48,452 nt of DNA from Bacteriovoracales bacterium (GCA_028346125.1 JAOMEV010000020.1:1-48452); one strand, 5' to 3'; positions 36,422 through 46,251 are shown, numbered from the stretch's first letter. The notes: a model not told the origin generated them from the letters alone. Made by a program: numbers and translations.

Positions 36422-37474
36422 ATGAAACCTAGCAACTTAAAAGATATTTGTTTTAGGCATTCTGTTTTAACAGTATTTATTGCTCCTCCAAGTTGGGGGA
36501 AAACAGGGCTTATCTTGGATATTTATAGGGACAATTCTATTAAAATTTTGTTCGTTTCACCACTAAGGGCCTTGGCAAATGAGTTTTATTTTAGGCTTGT
36601 GGATGAGGGTCTAGAAGACTGTTATCTTATAAAAAAAATGGGAGAAAAAAGAAGTTTATTCAAAAGGTTCATAACAGCAAAAAAGTCTCTTTTGATTATT
36701 ACCCCAGAAATTATGAATTCAGGTATCCTTCATGAGGTTGGTATAGTTAAGGAAAAAGTTCTTATTGTTCTGGATGAGTTACATTTATTTTATTATTGGG
36801 GGCTCAATTTTAGACCAGCCTTATGGGAAAATTTTATGGGAGTTGTTAATTCAGGGCAACCTATTTTGGGCCTTTCCGCAACTTTCGATGAAAGCTTAAT
36901 TGAGTCTTTGAAGACAGATTACGATACCTTTTTTGGAGTTGAAGATCTTATTTTCATTAATATCGGAAATCAGAGGTTAAGAAAATACCCAAAAAGAGTA
37001 ATTTTATTTCCACCTAAATGCCTTTTTTTCTTCAAAAATAGCTTTAAAAGAAGGCTTCTTTACCAAATAAAAAAAGAAAGGACAGGTGCAATTTTGGTTT
37101 TTTGCCGGTTTAGGAGTGAGGTTGATTATTGGGTTCAATACTTAAAAGAACGAGGCCATAAAGTGATTGGCTGTAAGGGTGGAGAAGTTAATGCTTTTTT
37201 AGAAGAGTACAGAGAAGTCAAAAATATTCGGTGCATTTTTACAACAAGCGCGCTGAGTCATGGCGTTAACCTCTTAAATATTTCGAAGGTTTTTTTTAGC
37301 TATCCTGTTGAAAATAGAGATTTGTGGTTTCAAATGGTCGGAAGGGCGGGTAGAAGAGGGGAGGATTTTGAGTTTTATGGTTACAATTCATTCTTGGGGA
37401 AAAAAGCACGATTCTTGGTAATTGTTAAGGCAGCTCTTTACGACTTCTATATTTATGTTTCGAGCTTTTGGTGA
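36422..37474 (+). CDS. minimal SF2 helicase-like ATPase beside recO
   Basis: This 350-residue protein has the core motifs of a superfamily 2 helicase: motif I APPSWGKTG (21-29), Ia SPLRALANEF (46-55), II DELH (118-121), III SAT (152-154), V TTSALSHGVNL (274-284) and VI QMVGRAGRRG (304-313). QMVGRAGR resembles the Ski2/Hel308 group. It lacks the winged-helix and ratchet domains of that group and stops soon after motif VI. In motif I the first conserved Gly (GxGKT) is Ser, though GKT and the DELH box are intact. The gene ends four bases before recO, so the two are co-transcribed and may act together in DNA repair. No Shine-Dalgarno is evident. Confidence 0.8.
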   Translation: MKPSNLKDICFRHSVLTVFIAPPSWGKTGLILDIYRDNSIKILFVSPLRALANEFYFRLVDEGLEDCYLIKKMGEKRSLFKRFITAKKSLLIITPEIMNSGILHEVGIVKEKVLIVLDELHLFYYWGLNFRPALWENFMGVVNSGQPILGLSATFDESLIESLKTDYDTFFGVEDLIFINIGNQRLRKYPKRVILFPPKCLFFFKNSFKRRLLYQIKKERTGAILVFCRFRSEVDYWVQYLKERGHKVIGCKGGEVNAFLEEYREVKNIRCIFTTSALSHGVNLLNISKVFFSYPVENRDLWFQMVGRAGRRGEDFEFYGYNSFLGKKARFLVIVKAALYDFYIYVSSFW

Positions 37475-37478
37475 ATAA

Positions 37479-38258
37479 ATGATAAACAGAATAGAGGGGA
37501 TCCTTATTTCGAAAATCCCTTTTCAAGAAAAGCATATTATTGGAAAACTCATTTTAAGAAATGGGAAGCGGGCCACGGTTCTTTTCTATGGAGGACGAGG
37601 AAGCCTGAAGAAGAAGTCATCTTATTTAGACTTGGGTCATATGATTAAAGTTGAGGTGGCACCCTATAAAAGGGATTCTTCGATGGTAAAAAGTAAGGAA
37701 TGGTCTTTAGTTTGGGCACCCCACAAAGTGAGGTCTTCCATAAAGCTTTTCTTTTTACTCTGTTTCTTTATGGAAGTCGTAGATAAAATCGCTCCTTGCC
37801 ATGATTTTGAAGATGAGGATTTTTCTGATTTATCTTCCCAAGGAATCTTTAGAGTTTTAAGTAATGCCCTTTACTTTTTAGAAAATAGAGAAGCCAGAGG
37901 GCAGATGGTTCTTTTCTTGGGAAAGCTTCTTTTGCATCAAGGATTGTTTCCAAGGAGAGATATTTGTTGCTTCTGTGGGCGTCCTTTCTCAGAGGGTAAC
38001 GCCCTTTTCCTCGTACCTGATCATGGAGGCTTTTCTTGTGTTCTTTGTTTTGATCGATCTGAGAAGGTCGATAGAGATATTGAACATGAGGGGGTTGTGA
38101 TGCATTGCTTTCTGGGGGACGTTGTAGAAATTGAATACAAGAATTTTCACTTTTCTGAGAGCTTCAATGCTTCAATTTCACAGTCTCTTTTTCATTATTT
38201 CTGTTATCAATATCAATTGAGACCAGAATCCTTTAAGTCCCTAAAACACTTAAATTAA
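37479..38258 (+). CDS. recO: DNA repair protein RecO
   Basis: RecO works with RecR to load RecA onto SSB-coated single-stranded DNA in the RecFOR pathway. The 259-residue protein has the N-terminal OB fold (RIEGILISKIPFQEKHIIGKL, RATVLFYGGRGS), a helical domain, and the zinc-binding motif CCFCGRP ... FSCVLC in the C-terminal part, as in the zinc-containing RecO of several bacteria. The gene starts four bases after the helicase and is followed by glyS 42 or more bases later, a frequent neighbour of recO in bacteria. Confidence 0.93.
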   Translation: MINRIEGILISKIPFQEKHIIGKLILRNGKRATVLFYGGRGSLKKKSSYLDLGHMIKVEVAPYKRDSSMVKSKEWSLVWAPHKVRSSIKLFFLLCFFMEVVDKIAPCHDFEDEDFSDLSSQGIFRVLSNALYFLENREARGQMVLFLGKLLLHQGLFPRRDICCFCGRPFSEGNALFLVPDHGGFSCVLCFDRSEKVDRDIEHEGVVMHCFLGDVVEIEYKNFHFSESFNASISQSLFHYFCYQYQLRPESFKSLKHLN

Positions 38259-38390
38259 GCAACTTTAAATGAGGATCTAAGCTTCTAATTATGATAGTTA
38301 TTGCTATTAAAATGGAAGGGATTAAGCTATGATCCACCTGATTATTGTGGCGTTAAAGCTGTGGCAAGAAAGAGGGTAGGGGGAAGAGCA

Positions 38391-39716
38391 GTGGTGGAAA
38401 GAAACTTAAAAGCTATGAGTGATTTAGTAAGTCTCTGTAAGCGAAGAGGCTTTATATTTCAAAGTTCAGAAGTTTATGGCGGCCTATCTGGCTGTTGGGA
38501 TTATGGCGCTTTAGGAGTTGAACTAAAAAATAATGTCAAGGCAAGTTGGTGGAAATCCATGACCTACAGAGAAGATGTCGTTGGCGTTGATGGGTCTATT
38601 TTAATGCATCCAAAAGTCTGGAAAGCTTCTGGGCATATTGATGGTTTTTCAGACCCCTTGGTTGATTGTAAGAATTGTAAGGCACGATTTCGAGAGGACC
38701 ATATCGATCCAAAGGCCCCTTGTCCTAATTGTGGGACAAAGGATAGTTTTACAGAATCTAGAGATTTCAATTTAATGTTTAAAACTCAGATAGGGGCAAT
38801 GGAAGATGCTTCTTCAACTGTCTACTTGAGACCAGAGACTGCTCAAGGTATTTTTGTCAACTTTTTGAATGTCCAGTCGACGATGAGAAAAAAGCTTCCC
38901 TTTGGAATCGCTCAAATTGGAAAAGCGTTTAGAAATGAAATAACACCTGGTAATTTTATTTTTAGAACCAGAGAATTTGAACAGATGGAAATGCAGTATT
39001 TTGTAAAGCCTGGCTCCCAAAAGGACTTTATGGAGACATGGAAGGAAGTAAGGTGGAATTGGCATTTGGAAAATGGAATCAGGGAAGAAATGCTGAGATG
39101 GGAACCCCATGAAGCTGATAAACTTGCTCATTATTCTGATGCGGCCACGGATATTGAATACCTATTCCCTAATGGGTGGGGAGAAATGGAAGGAATTCAT
39201 TCACGAACTGACTTTGACCTTGCCCAACATCAGGAATTTTCAGGGAAGAACCTTCAATACGTTGATCAATCAGATGGAAATAAAAAATACATACCTTATG
39301 TTATCGAGACTAGTGTTGGTTGTGATCGTTCCCTTCTTGCTATTCTTTGTGATTCTTATCGTTTGGAAAATGAAGGTGATAAGGAAAATGAAAGAACTGT
39401 TTTAAAAATGAATCCAAATCTTTCTCCAATCAAAGTCGCTGTTATGCCTTTGATGAAAAAGGGTAACCTGGAAGAAGTTGCGAGAAAAGTTTTTTCAGAT
39501 GTTCAAAAATATTATAAAGCAGAGTACGATGTTGCTGGATCTATTGGAAAAAGGTATCGAAGGCAAGATGAAATTGGGACACCTTTCTGTTTAACAGTAG
39601 ATTACGACTCTTTGGAAGATCAGGCCTTAACAGTAAGAGACAGAGATACGATGAAACAGGAAAGAATCTCTATAGAAAATATTATTGATTATTTAAAGGA
39701 TAAGTTTGATTTTTAA
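38391..39716 (+). CDS. glyS: glycyl-tRNA synthetase, single-chain class II type
   Basis: GlyRS charges tRNA-Gly. This is the dimeric type that resembles eukaryotic and archaeal enzymes, not the alpha2beta2 form of most proteobacteria. Motifs: [10 protein letters not shown] at the start, a zinc ribbon CKNC ... CPNC (near residues 80-110), motif 2 with [20 protein letters not shown], motif 3 [11 protein letters not shown], and the anticodon-binding domain at the end ([20 protein letters not shown]). The start is taken as GTG 38391 because AGGGGGA lies six bases upstream; ATG 38415 is possible and earlier frames reach 38301 without support. Length is about 441. Confidence 0.93.
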   Translation: MVERNLKAMSDLVSLCKRRGFIFQSSEVYGGLSGCWDYGALGVELKNNVKASWWKSMTYREDVVGVDGSILMHPKVWKASGHIDGFSDPLVDCKNCKARFREDHIDPKAPCPNCGTKDSFTESRDFNLMFKTQIGAMEDASSTVYLRPETAQGIFVNFLNVQSTMRKKLPFGIAQIGKAFRNEITPGNFIFRTREFEQMEMQYFVKPGSQKDFMETWKEVRWNWHLENGIREEMLRWEPHEADKLAHYSDAATDIEYLFPNGWGEMEGIHSRTDFDLAQHQEFSGKNLQYVDQSDGNKKYIPYVIETSVGCDRSLLAILCDSYRLENEGDKENERTVLKMNPNLSPIKVAVMPLMKKGNLEEVARKVFSDVQKYYKAEYDVAGSIGKRYRRQDEIGTPFCLTVDYDSLEDQALTVRDRDTMKQERISIENIIDYLKDKFDF

Positions 39717-39749
39717 AACTTGATAATAAAAATTTTGAGAGGGTACGCC

Positions 39750-42419
39750 ATGTCAGAGTTAAAATGGGTCTACGAATTTAGTGCATCATTTACTGAAGGG
39801 CATAGGGGGATGAAAGATCTCCTTGGTGGAAAAGGGGCAAATCTTGCAGAAATGTCTGCATTGGGACTTCCTGTCCCTCCAGGTTTTACCTTGACGACGG
39901 AAGCATCCTTAGACTTTTTCAATAATCAGGGTAAAATGCGACCTGAAGTCAAAGATCAAATTTTAAAATCATTACAAAAAGTAGAAAAATTAACAGGGAA
40001 AAAATTTGGAGATACAGACAATCCTTTATTGTTTTCAATAAGGTCTGGGGCCAAGGTTTCGATGCCTGGTATGATGGATACTGTCCTCAATTTAGGTCTG
40101 AACGATGAAACCGTCTTGGGTTTAGAAAAGCAAACTGGGAACTCGTGGTTTGCTTGGGACTCCTACAGGCGTTTTGTTCAAATGTTTGCTAATGTTGTTA
40201 TGGGACTCAATTCCTCTCTTTTTGAGTCTACTCTTGAAGATTTGAAAGAAGCGAGAAACGTAGAGGAAGATAGCCTTTTAGAAGTTGATGATTTGAAAAG
40301 GCTAATTGAGTTTTATAAACAAATCATCTTGGAGAATAAAGGCCAAATTTTTCCGAGTGATCCTTGGGAGCAGTTATGGCAGTCTATTGCTTCTGTTTTT
40401 CAATCTTGGAATAACGATAGGGCATTTAAGTATAGGGAGCTAAACAATTTTTCTCATAACTGGGGAACTGCAGTTAATATTCAATCAATGGTTTTTGGCA
40501 ATAGAGGAAATGATTCGGGGACAGGAGTCTGCTTTACAAGAGACCCGTCGACAGGTGAAAGAAAATTTTTTGGAGAATTTCTGCTTAATGCCCAAGGAGA
40601 AGATGTTGTAGCTGGAATTAGAGTTCCTGGCCCTATTAACGATGAATCCAAAAATGAGAGAAACAAATCTTTTAAAACTCTTAAAGAGTTGATGCCTGAA
40701 GTTTATGGCCAGTTAGAAGTATTTTATAAAAAATTGGAATCCCATTACAGGGATATGCAGGATATAGAGTTTACTATTGAAAGAGGGCAGCTTTTCATAC
40801 TTCAGACAAGAAGTGGAAAAAGAACCGCTTCAAGTGCAGTAAAAATTGCTGTTGATATGGTTCAAGAAGGAATCATCTCCAAAGAGGAGGCCATTTTTAA
40901 GGTTTCTACAGATCAAATTGGACAGCTTCTTCACCCCAGGTTGGACCCCAATACCGTAAAAGATATTATTGGAAGAGGTTTACCAGCTTCTCCAGGAGCA
41001 GCTTCGGGAGAGATTGTATTTTCTTCTGAAGACGCAATTTCTTTTAAAGAAAGGGGCAGGAGCACTATTTTAATTCGACAAGAGACAAGCCCTGAGGATA
41101 TTTCAGGAATGATCGCTTCTGAAGGTATCTTGACTGCGAGAGGTGGAATGACTTCCCATGCTGCAGTAGTGGCCAGAGGTATGGGGAAGCCATGTGTTGC
41201 GGGATGCAGTAATATTATTATTGATAGTGCTAATAAAAAACTCATCTTATCAGGAAAAACTTATAAGGAAGGAGATTTTTTAACTATTGAGGGAAGCGAA
41301 GGTCTGGTTATGGCCGGTACTGTACCTACCATTTCAGCTGAAGTGACAGAGGATTTTGCTGTTTTTATGAAATGGGCTGATACCCTTAAAAAATTAGAAG
41401 TAAGAACGAATGCAGATAATCCCCAAGATGTACAAATGGCCCTGAAGCTAGGTGCAGAGGGCATCGGACTTTGTCGAACAGAGCATATGTTTTTTGACCC
41501 TGAAAGAATTCTTGCTGTTAGAGAAATGATTTTTGCGGAAAATTCAGAAAAAAGAAACTTGGCGCTTAAGAAGATTCTTCCTTTTCAAAGAGAAGACTTT
41601 TCAAAAATTTTTAAACTCATGGAGAGTCGACCAGTTAATATTAGACTCCTTGATCCTCCTCTGCACGAGTTTCTTCCTCACTCAGAGAATGAACAAAAAG
41701 ACTTATCTATCCATTTAGGAGTCGCTTTAGAAAAAATAAGGGATATTCAAAAAAACTTGGAAGAATTTAACCCAATGCTTGGGCATAGAGGGTGCCGATT
41801 GGCCATTAGTTTTCCTGAAATATATAAAATGCAGGTGAGGGCCATTATTGAGGCAGGTATTGAAAGTAAACTTTTGGGTTTTTCTCCCAATATTGAAATC
41901 ATGGTTCCTTTAGTCTCAGATTATAAGGAATTAAAGAAAATAAAAAGTGAGATATTAAAGGAAACAGAAGATATTTTTGAAGAAAAAGGAGAGAAAATTT
42001 CTTTTCAAATTGGAACGATGATAGAACTTCCACGCGCAGCTATTATGGCCAGGGAAATAGCAGAAGAAGCATCATTTTTTTCTTTTGGAACGAACGACTT
42101 AACCCAGACAACCTATGGCCTATCAAGGGATGACTCAGGTAGGTTTTTGCCAGATTACTTAGGGCAAAATGTTTTTAAAGAGGATCCTTTTGTTTCCTTG
42201 GACAAAGAAGGTGTAGGCTTTCTTGTCTCTCATGCCGTAAAAGAAGGCAGAATTGCAAAACCAGAAATCCATTTAGGAATTTGTGGAGAGCATGGGGGAG
42301 ACCCCAAATCGATACAGTTTTGTCACAATATTGGCCTGGATTATGTAAGCTGCTCACCTTTCAGAGTACCAATCGCGAGGCTAGCAGCGGCTCAATCATC
42401 ATTACAAGAAAAAAAATGA
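39750..42419 (+). CDS. ppdK: pyruvate, phosphate dikinase
   Basis: PPDK interconverts pyruvate, ATP and phosphate with phosphoenolpyruvate, AMP and pyrophosphate; it can serve gluconeogenesis or glycolysis. The 889-residue length is typical. N-terminal ATP-grasp (GGKGANLAEMSALGLPVPPGF, FSIRSGAKVSMPGMMDTVLN), central phospho-His domain with catalytic His in GGMTSHAAVVARGMGKPCV, and C-terminal PEP-binding domain (GIGLCRTEHMFF, catalytic Cys in ICGEHGGDPKS). ATG 39750 has GAGAGGG seven bases upstream, better than the upstream start at 39720. It overlaps the following gene by ATGA. Presence with no PykF in view suggests PPi-linked carbon metabolism. Confidence 0.96.
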   Translation: MSELKWVYEFSASFTEGHRGMKDLLGGKGANLAEMSALGLPVPPGFTLTTEASLDFFNNQGKMRPEVKDQILKSLQKVEKLTGKKFGDTDNPLLFSIRSGAKVSMPGMMDTVLNLGLNDETVLGLEKQTGNSWFAWDSYRRFVQMFANVVMGLNSSLFESTLEDLKEARNVEEDSLLEVDDLKRLIEFYKQIILENKGQIFPSDPWEQLWQSIASVFQSWNNDRAFKYRELNNFSHNWGTAVNIQSMVFGNRGNDSGTGVCFTRDPSTGERKFFGEFLLNAQGEDVVAGIRVPGPINDESKNERNKSFKTLKELMPEVYGQLEVFYKKLESHYRDMQDIEFTIERGQLFILQTRSGKRTASSAVKIAVDMVQEGIISKEEAIFKVSTDQIGQLLHPRLDPNTVKDIIGRGLPASPGAASGEIVFSSEDAISFKERGRSTILIRQETSPEDISGMIASEGILTARGGMTSHAAVVARGMGKPCVAGCSNIIIDSANKKLILSGKTYKEGDFLTIEGSEGLVMAGTVPTISAEVTEDFAVFMKWADTLKKLEVRTNADNPQDVQMALKLGAEGIGLCRTEHMFFDPERILAVREMIFAENSEKRNLALKKILPFQREDFSKIFKLMESRPVNIRLLDPPLHEFLPHSENEQKDLSIHLGVALEKIRDIQKNLEEFNPMLGHRGCRLAISFPEIYKMQVRAIIEAGIESKLLGFSPNIEIMVPLVSDYKELKKIKSEILKETEDIFEEKGEKISFQIGTMIELPRAAIMAREIAEEASFFSFGTNDLTQTTYGLSRDDSGRFLPDYLGQNVFKEDPFVSLDKEGVGFLVSHAVKEGRIAKPEIHLGICGEHGGDPKSIQFCHNIGLDYVSCSPFRVPIARLAAAQSSLQEKK

Positions 42420-43351
42420 AGAGCGATATAAAGCGCTTGGCAACAAAGTTGTTAAAAGGACAGAACTTTGATTGCTTATCTGTTGGTGTTATTGATTTTA
42501 AATCCTCTAATTATAATTGCTTAGAAAATATTTTTGATAAAAAACTTGCCGAAAATGGGAAAAATTATTTTGATTTGGCAAGTCTTACTAAACCTTTAAC
42601 CTTAGGGTCTTTTTGTTCTCAGAGACCTGACATCTTTAGTGAAAACAAGGATTGGGAGCTTCTTCTTAACCATAAAGCAGGACTGCCGGCCTGGGGACGT
42701 CTGAAAAGATGTTCTTGGAAAAAGCAGATAATGTCCTATGAAGTCCTCTCATCAATAACAAAATATTCTGACTTTTCCGCATTAAGGCTTATGCTTGAAA
42801 TAGAAAAAGCACTTGATTCAAAATTTGAAAATGTTCTATCAAAGTTTTGGGATAAAGAAACGTTATTTTGGAAAAACTTATCCCAAAAAAATATATACCC
42901 CAAAACGGGACATCGTAACGGGGACTCTCTAAGGGGAGTCGTTCATGATGATAATGCTTTCGTAATTAATGAATTTTGCACTCACGCAGGACTTTTTAGC
43001 ACCATTGGAGGACTTTGTAGAACTCTTATTAATTTGGATAAGCAATTTTGTCTTTTGGAGCATATGGAGAAAGGTTTTCAAAAAAGAAAAAATGAAGATC
43101 GATTTATCAATGGCTGGGACACTGTTGATATCAATGATGGAAAGGAGTCTCTTGCAGGCAAGGGGTGTAGTCGTTCAACTTTCGGACACTTAGGTTTTAC
43201 CGGGACGTCCATCTGGGTAGATATTGAAAAAAAGATTGGGTTTATTATTTTAACGAATGCCACGAGAGATTTTTGGCATGATAGAATCCGACTCAACAAT
43301 TTGAGAAAACAAATAGGTCGGTATGTTTGGTCCCATATTACCTATCTTTAA
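42416..43351 (+). CDS. serine beta-lactamase-fold hydrolase, apparently cytoplasmic
   Basis: The 311-residue protein has the three catalytic motifs of the beta-lactamase-like serine hydrolases: SLTK (56-59, nucleophile Ser56), YSD (117-119, in the place of Tyr-x-Asn) and HLGFTG (258-263). The segment GVVHDDNAF followed by THAGLFST is also typical. There is no signal peptide, unlike secreted beta-lactamases and penicillin-binding proteins, so it probably acts in the cytoplasm on peptides or esters. The ATG overlaps the ppdK stop (ATGA), and mpl follows 86 bases later. A role in recycling peptidoglycan fragments, next to mpl, is an inference from that position. It could also be a simple esterase. 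Confidence 0.85.
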   Translation: MKSDIKRLATKLLKGQNFDCLSVGVIDFKSSNYNCLENIFDKKLAENGKNYFDLASLTKPLTLGSFCSQRPDIFSENKDWELLLNHKAGLPAWGRLKRCSWKKQIMSYEVLSSITKYSDFSALRLMLEIEKALDSKFENVLSKFWDKETLFWKNLSQKNIYPKTGHRNGDSLRGVVHDDNAFVINEFCTHAGLFSTIGGLCRTLINLDKQFCLLEHMEKGFQKRKNEDRFINGWDTVDINDGKESLAGKGCSRSTFGHLGFTGTSIWVDIEKKIGFIILTNATRDFWHDRIRLNNLRKQIGRYVWSHITYL

Positions 43352-43436
43352 GTCTTCTAAAAAATTTAATAATTCCATATACGTTTAAAAAAGGTGTTGT
43401 TAAAATTATTTTGTTAAATTAAAGAGGAATATTCTA

Positions 43437-44876
43437 ATGAAATATCTAGATAAATCAGACCTCATAACGAAATCAAATAAAATAAAGAAAATTTTTTTTT
43501 ATAGGATATGTGGTACGGGAATGGGTGCTGCTGCTATATTGCTCAAAGAAGCCGGCTTTGAAGTAGAAGGTGGAGATATAAATTTTAGGCCTCCTATGAG
43601 CGATTATCTTGAGTCCACTAAAATCCCATTGCACAATTTGAAGGATATAGATTTAGATTATCTCAAAACGTTTGATTTAATTGTTGTGGGAAATGTCGTT
43701 TCAAAAAAAGGACAGGATGCTCATTTAATCGAAAGTTTAAATGTAGACTTCTGCTCTTTTCCTGCGGCTATAGGTGCCTTTATTTTAAAAAATAAAAAAG
43801 TTGTAGGAGTTTCAGGAACTCATGGAAAAACAACGACGACATACCTAATGGTCCAAGTGTTTGAAAAACTTGGATTTAATGTAGGTTATTTTATTGGTGG
43901 AGTTATTGAAAATAGACCTTCTGCATCCTTAGGGGAAAATGATTATTTTTTCATCGAAGCCGATGAATATGATTGTGCGTATTTTGAAAAATTCTCAAAA
44001 TTTTTGAATTATGAGATTAATGATCTCATCTTGACATCTTTAGAGTTTGATCATGCTGATATTTACAATAGTATAGATGAGATTAAAGAACAGTTTAGAA
44101 AGCTTATTTTAAGTTTAGATAAAAGCTCTATTATTGCTGACAATGATTATCAGGCCACTAGAGAAATTTATCAAGAGTTCCCAAAACGTTGTGATTGGAT
44201 TTTTTATTCAATTAATAACTCCCCAAAAATTAAAAATATTTCTATTGGGGAAAATAAAATGACAACTTTTTCTTTAGAAATAGATGGGAAAGATTATAAA
44301 TTTGAGACCAATTTGACGGGTGTTCAAAATATTTTAAACCTCTCATCAGTTATATTGTATGCTTTTAAAGAAAAATTTTCTTATGAAAAAATTAAAACTT
44401 CTATTTTAAATTTAAAAATGGTTAAGAAAAGGCAAGAAGAAAAAGGCTTTTTTCAGGGGGCAAGAATTATAGATGATTTTGCTCACCACCCTAGGGCAAT
44501 TAAGTATACAATTGATTCAATTAAAAAAAAGTATTTAAATAAGGACGTTGTTGTCGCTTTGGAGCCAAGTTCCTCCACTTCAAGAAGCTCAATTTTTCAA
44601 GAAGCATATGTGGAGGTTTTATCTGATGTAAATACTGTTATTCTAGTTGAACCTCAAAATGCAACGACAGTAAAAAATTGTACTGACTTAGATTGCAAAA
44701 AGCTCATAAGGGACCTCAGAATTAAGAATAAAAATGCTTATTTGGTAAGTAAAATTTCTGAATTAAAAGAAAAAATAGAAAAAGAGGCCAATGAGGAAAG
44801 AGTTGTTTTGTTTCTCTCGAATGGTCAATTCTTAGGACTTTGGGAGTCAGACTTTGCTCATTCTATTAGGCCTTAA
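43437..44876 (+). CDS. mpl: UDP-N-acetylmuramate:tripeptide ligase (Mpl)
   Basis: Mpl recycles the tripeptide L-Ala-gamma-D-Glu-meso-DAP released from old peptidoglycan by joining it to UDP-MurNAc. The 479-residue Mur-ligase-family protein has the N-terminal Rossmann-like part with YRICGTGMGAAAILLKEAG, the ATP P-loop GTHGKTTT (127-134), EADEYDCAYFEK and DFAHHPRAI. The Mpl group is separated from MurC by such a start and EADEYD block; MurC is the less likely alternative. AGAGGA lies about eight bases before the ATG. The sequence is much richer in A and T than its neighbours. Confidence 0.88.
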   Translation: MKYLDKSDLITKSNKIKKIFFYRICGTGMGAAAILLKEAGFEVEGGDINFRPPMSDYLESTKIPLHNLKDIDLDYLKTFDLIVVGNVVSKKGQDAHLIESLNVDFCSFPAAIGAFILKNKKVVGVSGTHGKTTTTYLMVQVFEKLGFNVGYFIGGVIENRPSASLGENDYFFIEADEYDCAYFEKFSKFLNYEINDLILTSLEFDHADIYNSIDEIKEQFRKLILSLDKSSIIADNDYQATREIYQEFPKRCDWIFYSINNSPKIKNISIGENKMTTFSLEIDGKDYKFETNLTGVQNILNLSSVILYAFKEKFSYEKIKTSILNLKMVKKRQEEKGFFQGARIIDDFAHHPRAIKYTIDSIKKKYLNKDVVVALEPSSSTSRSSIFQEAYVEVLSDVNTVILVEPQNATTVKNCTDLDCKKLIRDLRIKNKNAYLVSKISELKEKIEKEANEERVVLFLSNGQFLGLWESDFAHSIRP

Positions 44877-44891
44877 TTTCTTTCCTCTAAG

Positions 44892-44917
44892 AAAAAGTCA
44901 TTTTGCAAAAAGTCATT
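44892..44917 (+). promoter_or_regulatory. direct repeat overlapping the metK -35
   Basis: AAAAAGTCATT occurs twice, at 44892-44902 and 44907-44917, a spacing of 15 bases. The second copy includes the first two bases of the metK -35 hexamer. It could be a regulator-binding site, but is not a MetJ box, and no regulator is known to me. Confidence 0.35.
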
Positions 44918-44944
44918 GAACAGGCATGTTAAAAGAGGTATAGT
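44916..44944 (+). promoter_or_regulatory. sigma70 promoter of metK
   Basis: TTGAAC (44916-44921), a 17-base spacer and TATAGT (44939-44944) form a close match to the sigma70 consensus. Transcription would begin near 44951, leaving a leader of only about 38 bases, too short for the known SAM riboswitch classes. The Shine-Dalgarno GGAG is at 44978-44981. Confidence 0.65.
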
Positions 44945-44988
44945 CAGCTACTTCGTTTTACCAAAAACTACTCTTATGGAGAAGCAAC

Positions 44989-46152
44989 ATGATTAAAGAT
45001 TATATTTTCACTTCTGAGTCTGTTACGGAAGGTCATCCTGATAAAATGGCCGATGGAATAAGTGATGCTGTCCTTGATGCCATGCTTGAACAAGATCCTG
45101 ATTCTAGAGTTGCGTGTGAGACGATGATTACAACGGGAATGGTTGTCTTGGCCGGAGAAATAACCTCAAAATCAAATGTTGACTTTCAAGGCGTAGTGCG
45201 TAAGAAAATTTTGGATATAGGGTATGATGATTCAGCAAAAGGCTTTGATGGTAATACATGTTCTGTTCTTGTGAGCCTTGATAAGCAGTCACCAGATATC
45301 GCTCAAGGCGTTAATCAGGGGGAGGGGTCTTATAAGGAGCAAGGTGCGGGAGACCAAGGGTTAATGTTTGGCTATGCAATTAATGAAACAAACAACTATA
45401 TGCCACTCACAATCGATTTGTCTCACAAACTTGCTAAGAAGCTTACGGATGCTAGAAAAGAGGGCGTTATTCCTGAGCTTAGACCTGATGGAAAAACACA
45501 GGTTTCAGCACAATACGAAAATGGGAAGTTGAAAAGAATTGAGGCCATTGTCGTTTCTTCTCAGCATTCGGATAATTTTTCACTTAAGCAAGTAGAAGAA
45601 TCTATAAGGGAAGAAGTAATTAAAAAAACAGTGCCTCAAAATTTAATTGATGAAAAAACTAAGATCTTTATAAACCCTACAGGTAAGTTTGTTATCGGCG
45701 GACCTATGGGAGATTGCGGGTTGACTGGGAGAAAGATTATTGTAGATACGTATGGTGGCCATGGGGCACATGGAGGGGGAGCTTTTTCTGGGAAAGATCC
45801 CTCGAAGGTAGATCGCTCCGCTGCGTATGCATCTAGGCAAGTCGCAAAACATATTGTAGCAGCTGGTTTAGCCGATAAGGTTCTTGTCCAAGTCGCCTAT
45901 GCTATAGGTGTTGCTAAGCCTATGTCCTTCCTTGTTGAAACTTTTGGAACGGAAAAGGTGAACATTGAAAAAATAAACTCTTCAATCTCTGAAATTTTTG
46001 ATATGAGGCCTAAGTCAATTATAGAGAGACTAGACTTACTAAAACCAATCTACGGACCTACATCTGCTTATGGTCATTTTGGTAGGGTTTTGGATGATGG
46101 CTTTAAATGGGAGAAGCTGGACTATTTGGAAAAATTAAAGTCTTTGTTCTAA
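44989..46152 (+). CDS. metK: S-adenosylmethionine synthetase
   Basis: MetK makes S-adenosylmethionine from methionine and ATP; it supplies the many methyltransferases of this window (TrmB, TrmL, RlmH, RsmE). The 387-residue protein has the three-domain tetramer form: [20 protein letters not shown] (ATP and metal contacts), [12 protein letters not shown], and [23 protein letters not shown] is seven bases before ATG 44989. The gene has its own promoter upstream and an intrinsic terminator after it, so it stands alone as a transcription unit. Confidence 0.98.
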   Translation: MIKDYIFTSESVTEGHPDKMADGISDAVLDAMLEQDPDSRVACETMITTGMVVLAGEITSKSNVDFQGVVRKKILDIGYDDSAKGFDGNTCSVLVSLDKQSPDIAQGVNQGEGSYKEQGAGDQGLMFGYAINETNNYMPLTIDLSHKLAKKLTDARKEGVIPELRPDGKTQVSAQYENGKLKRIEAIVVSSQHSDNFSLKQVEESIREEVIKKTVPQNLIDEKTKIFINPTGKFVIGGPMGDCGLTGRKIIVDTYGGHGAHGGGAFSGKDPSKVDRSAAYASRQVAKHIVAAGLADKVLVQVAYAIGVAKPMSFLVETFGTEKVNIEKINSSISEIFDMRPKSIIERLDLLKPIYGPTSAYGHFGRVLDDGFKWEKLDYLEKLKSLF

Positions 46153-46179
46153 TCGCTTGAAATAAATCTTTAAATAGTG

Positions 46180-46223
46180 CACCCTAAAATAGGAAAACTA
46201 CTTTTCCCATTTTAGGGTGTTTT
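46180..46223 (+). terminator. intrinsic terminator after metK
   Basis: CACCCTAAAAT (46180-46190) pairs with ATTTTAGGGTG (46209-46219), and the inner GGAAAA with TTTTCC, around a CTAC loop with one A-C mismatch between the two parts. Four T follow at 46220-46223. The stem lies 27 bases after the metK stop codon. On the minus strand there is only a short T run, so it mainly ends rightward transcription. Confidence 0.9.
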
Positions 46224-46251
46224 CATTTAAGGTAGTCTAGAGTTTTAAATA

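Noticed and set aside
44877-44988. SAM riboswitch upstream of metK
   Set aside because: The promoter at 44916-44944 leaves only about 38 leader bases, and no known SAM riboswitch core is visible.
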